NCBI GenBank assembly: GCA_015501585.1 | Contig: JADNRY010000060.1 | Span: 124,001-188,000 of the forward strand | Length of the DNA: 64,000 bases | Origin: Rhodocollybia butyracea | Taxonomy: Eukaryota > Basidiomycota > Agaricomycetes > Agaricales > Omphalotaceae | Direction: 5' to 3' | Part shown: positions 50,034 through 60,563 of the stretch, piece by piece | Numbering within the stretch: position 1 is the stretch's first letter | Layout of the letters: every line of letters begins with the position of its first letter | Notes under the pieces: model-generated | What the model saw: only the letters and a program-made list of their open reading frames with translations | What the model was told of the DNA's origin: nothing | The model's database searches: none | Position numbers and translations under genes: made by a program

Positions 50034-50687
50034 CTAAATTAGTGTAGCTGTAGTTGTAAAAAGCGGGCAGGGAGGCAACATGAAACAGTCCTCACTACCT
50101 AGTAATGCTGGAAGAATGTCGGGTACAATAACCGCAAGTAAATTAGCATCGTCAACACTATGAAAATATATACTCCAGTTGCATCGGCCTCCAACGCTCT
50201 GTCTCCAGCCAACAGCATTTGGAATTGCCATTGGTAGTCCATCTCTTGAATCAAAAGTATATATCGGATGTCGTCGAATTGTTTGAAAAGTGAATTGGCA
50301 ACCATGGGCAGGACATCGCCAGGTTCTGATAGTGCCATTTGCAGGTCTAGGTGGTCTGGGTGCCCAAGGTTTCATGCAGATCATATCCCGAGCTCGAAGG
50401 TACTCCACAAGACAGTGAAGGTGCAGATAGTGTCCACAGGATAGCCTCCAAATGTCGGCCAGATGGATAATGGTACCAGAGGAATGCTGATAGAATGGAT
50501 AGGTTTTCTGAGTATGCAAAACACACACACAGCGGCTGCATGAGATGGAAACTGCAGGAACAGATTGAGAGCGAACATGAGCTGAGAGTTGAATCCTGTA
50601 ATTATCAGCTTCAAAGGGAGGCTAGAGACAGGGATGGATAACATACCGTGTTCCATATGTATCTTTCATAGTATCCGAGTCTTCCAT
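50034..50687 (-). CDS. RING-H2 zinc-finger protein of the mobile unit (right arm)
   Basis: This is the exact mirror copy of 39973-40626, with the intron at 50596-50646. The translations of the two copies are identical, including CGHYLHLHC and CPAHGC of the ring, and the upstream in-frame TGA is shared. The gene converges on the right-arm transposase-like gene, with about 115 bp between stops. Identity of the two copies implies a very recent duplication. Confidence 0.65.
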
Positions 50688-51012
50688 ATCCGAGTCTCCA
50701 TTTTCTGCACCTGTTCAACTCCCACCTTCTAAATTTTCTCCATTTAAGGCTTGATCCATGGTTTAGGCAAGAGGAGGGGCTGATTTGGAGAAGTTTGTAG
50801 GGATTAAGTGAAGAATATTGGAGCAGTTATAAGTTGAATATTAGGGTGAGCTATAAAGTACGATGGATCCTGCGCGCGACGAAAAAAGCACACGGCGGCT
50901 GACAGTCAAGTGTCACAAGACTAAACGGAGAAAAACGGTCAAAACGGTCCAGGTCGGAAGAGAACGGTCCAAACGGTCCAAGTTACATAACCCTTGGATT
51001 GGCGATGTAGCC

Positions 51013-52365
51013 TTTGTGAGCTAGTGCTTCAAGCACATGATCAATGAGATACTGACGAGATGAAACCCGCTGCAAATACGCTCTATCATCTATCTCTGCC
51101 TGTCAGTATCTAATTATGGCATCTAATAGCATCTAATGCACACCTAGTCAGAGTTAAAAGACTAGTACATGCTTTTGAATGTCTACAATGCCAACAAAGT
51201 ACACAAACAAAGTACATTTTTTGATGTAAAGTAGGATGTACCCGAACACCAAAGTACGATCAATAGGCCTCTTTAAATGATGAAAACCGACGTCATAAGC
51301 CTGCCATGGGGATCAGTAATGATAGTACGGTAGCCTGCTTTCACCTTATAGTAGACTTTACTTGTAAAACACTCAGACACAGTACAATGGCCCTGTTCAC
51401 GAATTTTCTCGTACAATATTCTTTGCGCCTATTTGAGTTAGCAATACCAAACTGCATCCCAAGTTCAGTTCAGCGTAGTAGGAGGACTTTTTTTCAAATC
51501 GTTGAAGAGCGGCAATAAATATTAATACAGAACAAAGATACACAAATGATACATGTCAACTATTTATTTCTTCACTACTCAAGTTTGAAAGTGTCCTGAC
51601 ACGAAATACATATTGTAATATTTACTAGCCATCCCCTCTTACTATTTTTATTGGATCAGTCTCAATAGCAGAAGTGAAAACTATGTCCACAGATCTATTT
51701 CAATTCCGTTGACTGGATGTGTTCGGTTGGTGTTCGGATGAAGATTAACAATAACTTAGTCCAAAGTATGAAATATCTAGAGACACTTATGTCCAGTAAT
51801 ACTTCCTTTCGTATGGTGCAATATGAGAGGCCCGTAATACTTACCATGGACTAGTCCCTCTCGTATCTGTCAATGCTTTTGTGCGTTCCTAGTCCTGGCG
51901 CTAGTGTACACAGCAACGGCAGCGACAGATGCCCTCGGCACATATCTAAGGCGCGATATGTAGCGGGGAACCCGGCTGTTTCTAAATGGGACCGCGCCGG
52001 TTTTACCTACCTACCTACCTTATGGCGACAGATTATGGTGACACGGGTAGTCTGAATGATATTGTTTGTAAATGATCCATGTTGAATCTCAAGAGTCAAC
52101 ACAGTTACTAACTTAGTACTGTTGACATTGAGGATGTGGATGTGAGTAAGATATCGAATGAAATTCGGTGTCTTGCCTTTGTATTGATGTAGAAGAAAAA
52201 TCACCCCAACGTTAGTTTTAGACGCTGAATACTTTTATAGTAAACTTTACTGAGGAAAATACTGAGGATTTTAAAAACGCACGCGCGCTTAACATATCAA
52301 CGTAGAGCTCATAGTATCGTGGGAATGATGGGGTGATAGAAAGCGGACCGGCAATAACACATAAA
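51013..52365. other. Spacer between the inverted repeat and the nested MITEs
   Basis: No supportable gene. Near the left edge (51036-51085) lie a 30-bp segment and a 15-mer also found in the flank of the left arm. A (CTAC)n-like stretch is near 52010. The short open frames have no domains. Confidence 0.5.
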
Positions 52366-52763
52366 GGGCTGCTCAATTCCACTCGCCTGTCACTCACGAG
52401 TGAAATCAAATGCGAGCTGATATAGGGCTGTTCAATTCTAATTGCATCAAAAATCGCGAGCGCTCACGATTTACTCAAATGAGAGCCGACCTGAGCCGAC
52501 GAGTGCCACCCTGACCAACCCTGACCAATAACCAGAGGCGCACGAACCTCCGCACCCTCACAGTTTGGCTTGTTCTTGCTTTTTGGTAGTACCCATGCCC
52601 TAAGTAATGTGTGGGTCATTCAACAGAGGTAAAAATGGTACAAATTAACCAAAAAAATAATGTCCTCCTAGTCCCTACAGCCTCCTAAGGCTCGGTGAGT
52701 CCAGTCATTGCTTTGGCATTGCACCTGATGTAAGCATCAGGTGGCATTGTCGGCCTCCCATTT

Positions 52764-53429
52764 ACGAGGGCAATTTATTGGGCGACCTTCCGTGGGGATT
52801 TAGGATCCTAGATTATTTCTAAATGTTGTGACAGGTATGATTTGATTAATCTAGAAAAGTTTAGAAAAATCATTTCAGACCGTGGACCAAAAAATTCTAA
52901 GGCTAAATTTGCAGTCATTCGTTGCATCTACATTCTCTACGAAGCGGAGCAACCCACAAAGAAGAGAAAACATGTACAAAGTGAACACGCATCGATTTGA
53001 CGCATTCTCTGGTATGCTAATTGCGTTAATTGGTAATTGAGCTCTAGCATTATATGGTATCTAACTGTACCATTTAGCTTCCCAGTCACTCCAGGCTTGG
53101 TCCTTGTGCACATAACAAACTTAGTATGAGCACTAATAAGCACTCGGTTGTACTGGAGCGCACATATAAGTCGGTCCAACTCTTGCATAAATTGATTAAA
53201 TGTCGAGCGAATCTAGCGATCATCAAAACTTTTCCAAAAAGAGGTTTAGAAACGTGATGGAGCTTTAGAAGAGGGGGGGTAGGGCCTCTTCTAAAATAAG
53301 GTTTAGAAACGCAACTTTTGCCATCAATCCACCTTTGACCCTTATGCGGGCTGTCGGACTGTCACGCTTTTAGGTATTTAGAAAATAATCTAGGTTTTTT
53401 CGGCCCACGGAAGGTCACCCATTGCCGAG
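52764..53429. mobile_element. TIR element C, about 665 bp
   Basis: The left end (CGAGGGCAATTTATTGGGCG, then ACCTTCCGTGGG and CCTAGATTATTTCTAAAT) matches 53370-53429 in inverted orientation (ATTTAGAAAATAATCTAGG, CCCACGGAAGGTCACC, ATTGCCGAG). Identity is imperfect. Its left terminus coincides exactly with the break in MITE B. No transposase is readable inside. Confidence 0.7.
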
Positions 53430-53799
53430 TTTCCGTTCCCAAGAATGTGTACCTTAATGCTTTTATGGTAATTACTCCCGTTGATTGTGGAGCTTTGATT
53501 AACCGATTTAGGGATGCAGGCGCTTACATCGCAGCCACTACTAAGTATGTCTTCCTTCATGCATGCCTTCGCAAGATATCGGTAACATTCCACATACGAC
53601 AGGTAGCATCGACAATGCCTAGCGTCGACAACAACTAACGTCGACAACAGGTACCAATATTTACTTCCGTTTCTTGTGGAGCATTAAATGTAGGTGACGT
53701 AGGTATTTACACAGCTTACCAGATGTATGCCATCGTAGCAGCGTCCATAGTGGGTTCATCAAGTTATGAGTGCACTAACTCTGCAAATCTTTCGCAGGT

Positions 53800-55020
53800 C
53801 TGCTCGGTGCAGATTCGGTTAACTTCCTGCGTCCGAACCTTCAAGCTTTTCTCACTGCAAAGTTTGTACTGATCAGTGCTGGCACACTTGCTGCCTACAC
53901 ATGATTTACTATCCATCCCACATCCTGGCAAACCCAATTCCGGCATGATGCGAACAGACCTTCGCAGAGCGAGTTCCTCTGTAGAGTATCAGAGAAGTTT
54001 ATTGTGGCTTTTTTGGATGCCTGTTATATTTTTGAATGCATTATGTAACAATGAGAGTGTGGATAGCTGCTCAAAGAGTCTATAACGGTATGTCGTACGA
54101 CGCTCTTGAGGGTTACGCAGTCTCATTCTATCGAAAGCTAAGGTACAATGATATCAACTAATCTTCCAACTCTCCCTCCCTCTCAACTTCCGGGACCATC
54201 TACCACGAACTCCGACAAAACCTCCTCGAGATAGGAGTCCTCCAACCGCGAAAACAACCCGCCTATCAAAGACGCACCAGATGCCCAGCCAATCTCTCCG
54301 TTCGAGACATCCGCTTCATGAACGTCAATTTCATGTACAGCCCGAGCCGCCCAGTGTTCTCTATTCACCATGCCAGCCGCCAAACACACTGCCATTGCCG
54401 GGCCCTCGGGATGCGGAATTACACAATCCTCAGGCTTCTCTTCCGTTTCTACAATCCCTCCTCCAGGAAGATCTTCATCGGAGACCAGGATATCACGCAG
54501 ATGCAGATTGCGAGCCTGTGGCACACCATTGGCGTTGTTCCACAGGATACGCCGCTGTTCCACACGCATGTTATGCATAATGTGCGATACGGGAATTTGG
54601 ATAGGCGGCAGGAAAGGCAAATGTGTATGTGGCGATATGAGTTTACTGGAGGGGTATCAGACAAATGTTGGGGAGAAGGGGTTGATGATTAGTGGCGGGG
54701 AGAAGCAGAGGTTGGCGATGGCGAGAGTGTTATTGAAGGATCCCCTGATATTGTTTTTGATGAGGCGACGAGTATTTGATTCAGGGGTGTACGTCCTGGT
54801 TTAGGTTGACTGATTGGTTGATTGGGGATCACAGACTTCCGCGATGGTTGAGCTCATGAAGAATGTCCATAATACGCTTTTGAGGGAATTGTGCACGACT
54901 GTGGTTATTGCTCATTGTCTGAGGACTGTTGTTGAGGTCGACTTGAGTGTTGTACTACAGGAGGGGAGGATTGCGGAGCAGGGAACGCACGAGGAACTGA
55001 TGAGAAGGGTGGGTTGTATT
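53800..55020 (+). pseudogene. Atm1/ABCB7-like ABC transporter pseudogene fragment
   Basis: Frames must be switched repeatedly to follow the homology. There is a trace of the membrane domain (LAAYT.FTI..TSWQTQFRHDANR). Then come DAPDAQP, a Walker A region reading GPSGCGIT where GPSGCGKST is expected, [13 protein letters not shown], the Q-loop region [11 protein letters not shown], a signature [19 protein letters not shown], and a final VVLQEGRIAEQGTHEEL. The order and motifs fit the mitochondrial Fe-S exporter Atm1/ABCB7 group. The Walker A lysine is lost and indels are scattered, so it is non-functional. It sits inside the 2.4-kb insertion in MITE B and may be captured host sequence; a host gene interrupted by repeats is the alternative. 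Confidence 0.75.
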
Positions 55021-55284
55021 TTCAGTCGTGGTAGCAGTAGCAGGCGCAGGCGGAGTCGATTTTCCTGTACCGTATTTTCGTTTACCTATTCAAATAAAAT
55101 ATTGTATCATGTACCTTGCTTATTATCTATCTTCCCATTGAGCCCGAGTAACCGCCACGCGAGAGCGCTGGCCCACTGCTAGTTTGATTGAATCGTGAGC
55201 ATTCACGATTTTTGCCGCGGTTAGAATTGAACAGCCCTTATGATGAGAAAAAAGGGCTCCCGGACCCAACCTGATCCTGACATA

Positions 55285-55715
55285 ATTACAGCGCTGTCAG
55301 AAAATAATGTCAGTCGCAAAAAAGAAAAGAAAAAAAAAGAAAAAAAAAAGAAATAGGTACGCGAGGATTGATGCGCTGATGCTTGATGGCCGATCCGTTT
55401 TGCGCTCTGAGATTTGTGCTTCCAGAGTACATTCCCTTCTTTTTTGTGCTTGCTGGCCCTTTACCGGTACTTATAACCAAGTCTTAGATTAATCTCGAGT
55501 ATTTCTGTCCTCAATATGGGCTTCAGATCCTGGCTAATATGTGGGAAGCCCATGACTAAGTTGGGAAGACAAGGGAGGATTTTGTTAGGATGGAGCAGGA
55601 TGGAGCACTTTCAATTGCTTGACCCTTCACATCAAACATTGATGCTCGCGTACCTATTTCTTTTTTTCGCGTTTCTTTTTCTGCGACTGACATTATTTTC
55701 TGACAGCGCTGTAAT
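55285..55715. mobile_element. TIR element D, 431 bp
   Basis: The terminal inverted repeat ATTACAGCGCTGTCAGAAAA followed by TAATGTCAGTCGCA at 55285 is matched by its complement ending at 55715. The repeats exceed 34 bp and are almost identical. A purine-rich AAAAAGAAA run lies inside the left end. No coding capacity. It lies inside outer element O but outside MITE B. Confidence 0.82.
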
Positions 55716-55889
55716 GAGCTGTTTTAGGGAGGTGACGGAAGGGGGTGGGCTGTTCTGAGGCGAGCAACCGGAGCTCTACCCCCTGTTGAGATCAGACGGC
55801 GCTACCGGCTTGCATTTGATTTCACTCGTGAGTGACTTGTGAGTAAGAGGGCGAGTGGAATTGAGCAGCCCTATAGCAAGCTATGTCAT

Positions 55890-58720
55890 ATAATCTAACT
55901 ATGACTTCGTTGATCTCAGATTATATCCGGGTAGGAGACTCGAAAACATCATCGTTATCATCACCGATTCTCGATCTTTTAGCAGTGGAAGATGAACGGG
56001 TCGTCCTTTGTGGTATACCGTGACTTCGTTGGGGGCGACCGATATCCGGTTCTTCCATTGCATCGATCACGGATTTTGATATGGCTGATCGTGGTGGTGG
56101 TGGTGTAACCGACGTGGTCCCATTGAGGAACAGTCGGGGCCCCAGCTACATGTGGAGTAGTAGAATGTAGAACACGGAGCAATCCTATCTCAGGGTGCCG
56201 ATCCGGCAGTGCTTGAAGAGCTTCCTCAAGAAGTTCTTCATTAGATGGACTATCCTGGTGCGCTACTGTTAGAATACTTGTGGACTGGGCCAGCTTGAAC
56301 ACGACTTACCTCTGCAAGAAGATCGGTAGGAGTCATTCCATTCCCAATATCCTGTAATGTGGCTATCATCATCATCAGGGACTGCTCGTAGGGCAACCCA
56401 ACATCGAGTATAGTCCTCCAGCCTCAATATGAAGTATAGTGTCGTTGCATTCTGCCCTATGTGTCTACAGAAAGGAATACCACGAGCATCCTTCATCCAG
56501 CCAAGTACCTCAGCGGCACAAGAAGCAGTGAAAACTAACTGAGAAGCTATCTTGGGCGAGTATTCAACTACTGTTTCTCGGGCACTTTCTCCTCCACGCA
56601 GTGCAACAAGCCGCGCGCGCGGAGATGCCCACGCAGGCAACGAAGAAGTGGAGAAGGAGAAAGCATCACAGACTAAATGAGGGGCTTTGAAGCACAGTGC
56701 AGTTGCGATAATCCGATTTGTATACCAGAGGTTCATCCGAAAAGTGGAAAGATGAAAGGAAGCTGTCCAAGTTAGGAATTAATAGAGATTTCTGTGAAAG
56801 CCACTGTGCAATCGCAATTATTACTAGAGGTTCTTCTGCAGATATGGTTGCCATTTTGTTGTCAATGAAATGTCCAAAACCAAATGACACCCAAAGTATG
56901 TCCAGAACTGGTGAGGAGGTGGTCCGATAATCCCCAATTAGGTGCTTCATGAGGATATGTTGCATGTTGATGCGTAAGTTATGTACTTGACTGGAGTTCA
57001 ACTAGTTGGTTTTCATGAAACAAATCAGACTCACAATCATCTAGTTCTTCTAACGGAAGACCATCGAATTGTGGATAACGTCGTGGCACTTCGGTGCGCA
57101 GGAATTCATTAGCATCCGTAGGCCAAAAACCAGTGAACTGCCTCAGATAAGTGTTCAAAAGATAATCTGGAATCTGGAATCCATTCTCGACTGTGGAGAT
57201 GAATGCCGCAGTGAAACGATGTCTGTGAAAATATCTTCAATCAGTAAAGGTGTTTGTGAAAGAGTGACAAACATTACCTCCCGCGAAGCCATACCCACAT
57301 ACGATGCAAAAGATGCTGACCAGAAGGAGAATTAACCAGGCCCGAAGTAAAAATTTGAGATCATATTGCTGTTGATCCTCAATAGTACTGAAAGCACCAA
57401 TGGAAGATATCCACTGCCATTGATTCCATTTTTCTTCTCTGGAATACATCCTGGAAATATGTGTTCCAGCAGCTACGATTGTGACAGGCTTATTGCGCAA
57501 ATGGAAATCCCAAGTTTCTAAAATTTCCTTGAGTACTGGATGAGGGCCATGAGCATCTCGAAAAGCATCCGCAAGCGATTCGGCCATAACGGTTGACTCA
57601 TCAAGAACAACGAAGAAATGAGGATCCTTTGGTTTACGGGAGAAGACAGCTGCTATGTCTTCTAAGCACTGTGAGATGCAGTCAGCAAGCAGAGCATCGC
57701 TAACAAGAGAGCGACAAAGTTCAGGTGCTAAACTCTCATAGTTCACGCCAAAAACAAGAGGCCGAATCTGAGCGAGAAACCACCGAGATTTATGTACTTC
57801 CTCAATTTCCCCTTTAGCCATCAGGTCAACAAATAACTTGAAAACAAGGAGTCGGGCCAGTAACGTCTGGCCAAATTCACGGCGTGCAATTTCACCATTT
57901 GTTGATATTTTGTATTCATAATCCGCCTCGTCCTCCAGAGGAAAGGTGAACATTCGGCTGAACGGAAGCTTCTGGACAAGCACATCGATATCGGTAGAAC
58001 CCAGCATGTAAGAGTCGACCGCTGCTGTGAAGAAGAGACCCCAGGATTTACAAAGGCCTTCATATAAAAGCCTCGTTTTGCCAGTCCCCGATGAGTTCAC
58101 CAAAAATCTAGAATGCAAAGACTTGAATATATTGTTCAAAACTGTAGGCAAGAACGAACGTGTTTCGTGTAGGAGAAAAGATTTGTTCTAGTCGCTCGTT
58201 AAGCTTAGGGTCCGATTGGAAGCTTCCACTCTCATGGAGCAAGAGTAAGGGCTTAGTATCTCCATACAGGCAAGGAATATTGAGTTGCTTGATATGCTCT
58301 GCTATATCCGGTTTACCAGCAGCTAAAGGATCTTCTGAGCGCCACGGAGCGAAACTTCCGAACGCAGTCCCGTCAACGACTTTCTTCATGTGTATGTGCA
58401 TAGTTTCGAGGAGGTCAAAGACACTCCGAAATTCTTTCCGGTAGTAAATCATTTGGCGCGGATGGTGAGGTAAATCTGGGAACATGGTGAGCATCCCAAA
58501 AATTGACACATGTAGGAGACACACCAGCATCCTTTAAAATACTCGGATCTTTTTCTGCGTATGCCTGTTCCACCAATCCCCATAGCTTAGGATTACGTTC
58601 CAGTAAAATCGCGCAGCACTGTACCTAAACCAGCGCTGGGTCAAGTTCTAGATCGGCCCACTGAATGGTCGTCAAGTATTCTGAAAGATACTCGCTCGTG
58701 CCATCTTTAGCCACAGACAT
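55890..58720 (-). pseudogene. Family A copy A5, multiply disrupted
   Basis: The start codon is at 58720 (MSVAKDGTSEYLSEYL). In the N-terminal domain the serine of LVSVQCC has become TAG (58625-58627), and three extra bases sit at TTIQWADL. The P-loop exon (57237-58151 region) keeps VNSSGTGKTRLL and FFVVLDES. A lost base at LKFLLRAWL shifts the frame before WVWLRG. The nuclease-like part (56269-57001 region) keeps IGQNATTLYF...VALRAV, again without PD..QxK. The tail has suffered internal deletion: only a degraded EEPDIGR..RTTRSSS segment remains before homology ends at the edge of outer element O. Clearly a pseudogene unless heavily edited transcripts exist, which I do not suggest. Confidence 0.82.
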
Positions 58721-58766
58721 AACAAGGGAATGGCAATGAGTTGGATGACAAGAGAGGGATAGATAC

Positions 58767-58776
58767 TTGGACCCAC
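58767..58776 (-). promoter_or_regulatory. Conserved leader motif GTGGGTCCAA of family A (A5)
   Basis: The 10-mer lies 47 bp upstream of the A5 ATG and is followed by GTAT, as in A3 and A6. Its retention upstream of a dead copy is expected if decay is recent. Confidence 0.45.
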
Positions 58777-59764
58777 AAGGGCTTATTTACCGATTTCCGA
58801 ATCATTTTTCCCATCGACTTTGTTCTTTTCTTTAGAGGCTCGTCCTGGAGTTTGAAAGCTCGAGCGACGATCTCTCCGATATAGCATCAAATACTACTAC
58901 AATAGCATGTGTAGCCACTCCACTAGTCGGATTTAAAGCTCGTTTATAAAAGTGTGATCCAACTTCATCTTGAGCTCTACTCTCTTCTTCATTGTACTCA
59001 CCAATGGTCGGCGTACGCTCCGCGCACCTGCAGGTCCTCTGTTTTCGCTTCATGGAGGCTTATGGCTATCAATGCCGATGATAATTCCCCTTTGGGAACT
59101 TATCGTGGAACTACTACTCATTATCTGATCTTTCTTCCCCTTCTGCTCACTGCTGAGATACCCTCTATTGAGGTATCCCCACTGCTGTCCGGTGCTGTTC
59201 GTCACCGAAAGTATCATCGTCACCGACTCTCTAGGTGCCGGCCACACTGGAAGGTTGCCCGTTTTACTTGGGGTACGACTGCTATCTGGCTCTTTCATAA
59301 GGATTTTAATATGGTTAGTTGTCGAGTAGTACGTCGAGGATGTGCACGAAGTGATAGAAAGACATCGCCTGGCGCTGGTAGTGGGCCAACATCGGGGACA
59401 GCTTTTCACTTGGTACATTCGAGTAAGCAGTCCAGCCAATATCGAAGTTACGTTGAGCAGCTCGGTGGGACATTGTTCAAGTTTGGAAGGAAACGCAAAA
59501 GCCTTCATAGTAAATGTGCTATACCGTGTTTTGTGAGAATCCGCTGGAGAGCTTCTACAGCTGAAGGATCGAAGAGGTTCACAGCCAAGTAGAGGGGCAG
59601 TCAAAGAGAAAAGCTCACTAGGCGAAAGAGTCGTACATTTGAGGTATTGGTGTTAAGATACTCTTGCCATCCTAAGTAGTTTGTCTGCGATGCGAGACAT
59701 AATTCTCCAGTGTAATACCTCATATTGGGCGGCGTTGATTATATCACTGTGATTAAAAGATAAA
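58777..59764. other. Spacer with a degraded relic of a family A tail
   Basis: Between about 59190 and 59410 the sequence resembles the A3 tail around 6541-6790 at a low level. Shared pieces include ACTCT..GTGCCGGC-ACACTGGAAG, GTACGAC..ATCTGG, TTGTCGAGTAGTACG and GGTAGTGGGCC. Orientation is minus, as in A1-A3 and A5. Frames are broken; it is an old relic, not a gene. The remainder shows nothing recognisable. Confidence 0.5.
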
Positions 59765-60417
59765 CTAGAATGGTAATTTTGTAGACTGATTGGGTTTGAG
59801 TGGGTTCCGACTACGATAGTGATGTTCCTGGAGAAACAAGTCAGTCAAGGCAAGGGTGACAAAAGTTTACTTACGCCCTTGAACTTCGTGACACGCCAGT
59901 CCATATCCCTCATCAACATACTCTTGTGAGCCTCCCGACGGGGTTTGGTACGTTCCCACTTGTGTCCCTTGAACATCCTCTTCTTCCCTGCATACAACCG
60001 GACACCCAGATCTGATCCAGTTGTAATCCTTGGCTCAAATTTGCCTACCCAGTCCACCGGAAACGCCAGCGCCTCGTCTAATACAGATAATTTTTCCGCC
60101 GAGCCAACAATCGCGTCTAGCTTTTTACTTAGTGAGGTTGCTGCTGCAGATGAAAGCTTGGGCCCAGGAGGAAGCAGGTCAAGGTCATTTGAGGTTTTAG
60201 CCTCTTTTATGAGTTCTGCCTGTCTCCGTAAAGAATATTTTGGGGGGGCCCATCTGCCAGTATATGGATTTCGGTGAGGAATAAAGGGGTTCGGAAGTTG
60301 AACACTGAATGATGAGGCTTTTTCGGAAGCAGGAAGAGGACCAAAATGTGTGATATGGCCTTGGAGCCCTTTCAGTTCATGGATGCGAAATTTTCTGAGT
60401 GTTTGAACGGCCGACAT
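59765..60417 (-). CDS. Mitochondrial large-subunit ribosomal protein mL59 (MRPL25-like)
   Basis: The start is taken at 60415-60417 (MSAVQTLRKFRIHELKG). Another Met nine codons upstream is possible but gives a less typical N-terminus. Exon 1 includes LPNPFIPHRNPYTGRWAPPKYSLRRQAELIKEA and LPPGPK, the core of the fungal mL59 family, then FKGHKWERTKPRREAHKSMLMRDMDWRV. A 47-nt intron (59828-59874) leads to a short last exon ending HHYRSRNPLKPNQSTKLPF. Total about 195 residues, normal for the family. Known role: fungal-specific component of the mitoribosome large subunit. It is head-to-head with SUS1, with 146 bp between start codons, so a bidirectional promoter is likely. Confidence 0.85.
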
Positions 60418-60563
60418 GCGAAGAAGCCTCAGTGAAGGAATCAATCGAGAAGGGACAGAATAGTAAAATCAAAGCATGACACTCGGTCCGCCGGGCCACA
60501 TCCGACCAACAAGCGCTTGTGAACCGGCGGCATCGAATTGAAGTTGCGATTTTTTCCAGTCCC

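Larger units (their letters stand above)
39648..51012. mobile_element. Giant inverted repeat: two head-to-head copies of a transposase/RING element
   Basis: The left arm is 39648-45247 and the right arm 45413-51012, each exactly 5,600 bp, with a 165-bp non-repeated centre. Paired coordinates always sum to 90660, so no indel separates the arms. The only difference I found is 44169 versus 46491 (His/Arg codon in the transposase-like gene). Each arm carries a DDE-type transposase-like gene and a RING-H2 gene pointing towards it. The two transposase genes diverge from the centre. The outer ends bear repeated ACGGTC(C) motifs within about 110 bp of the edge, like subterminal transposase-binding sites. 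The inner ends carry a GC-rich hairpin (CGCCGC-CT-GCGGCG) between CCCTGGGA repeats. No target-site duplication is evident. It could be a recent inverted duplication, two insertions, or an assembly product. Confidence 0.85.
52425..55237. mobile_element. Second copy of the GGGCTGTTCAATTC MITE, split by a 2.4-kb insertion
   Basis: 52425-52763 and 55183-55237 together reproduce the intact 392-bp MITE at 16874-17265 (about 391 bp when joined). Between them, after CCCATTT, 2,419 bp (52764-55182) are inserted. TTT on both sides may be a 3-bp target duplication or chance. It is nested inside outer element O. Confidence 0.82.
52366..55871. mobile_element. Outer TIR element (element O) hosting a nest of insertions
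   Basis: The left terminus GGGCTGCTCAATTCCACTCG followed by CACTCACGAGTGAAATCAAATGC (52366-52413) is matched in inverted orientation by 55812-55871. Removing the inner insertions leaves roughly 260 bp, a MITE-sized element without coding capacity. Inside it lie element B (52425-55237) and, separately, element D (55285-55715). Its right end abuts the decayed 3' end of family A copy A5. Confidence 0.75.

Noticed and set aside
39648..51012. Simple fold-back (missing-adapter) read artefact as explanation of the palindrome
   Set aside because: The centre is 165 bp of non-symmetric sequence, one substitution distinguishes the arms, and the outer flanks differ. A misassembly is not fully excluded, so it is kept as an alternative in the finding.
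39648..51012. Starship-type giant element or Helitron
   Set aside because: I see no tyrosine-recombinase captain, Rep/helicase or typical termini. The acidic-residue pattern fits a DDE transposase better.
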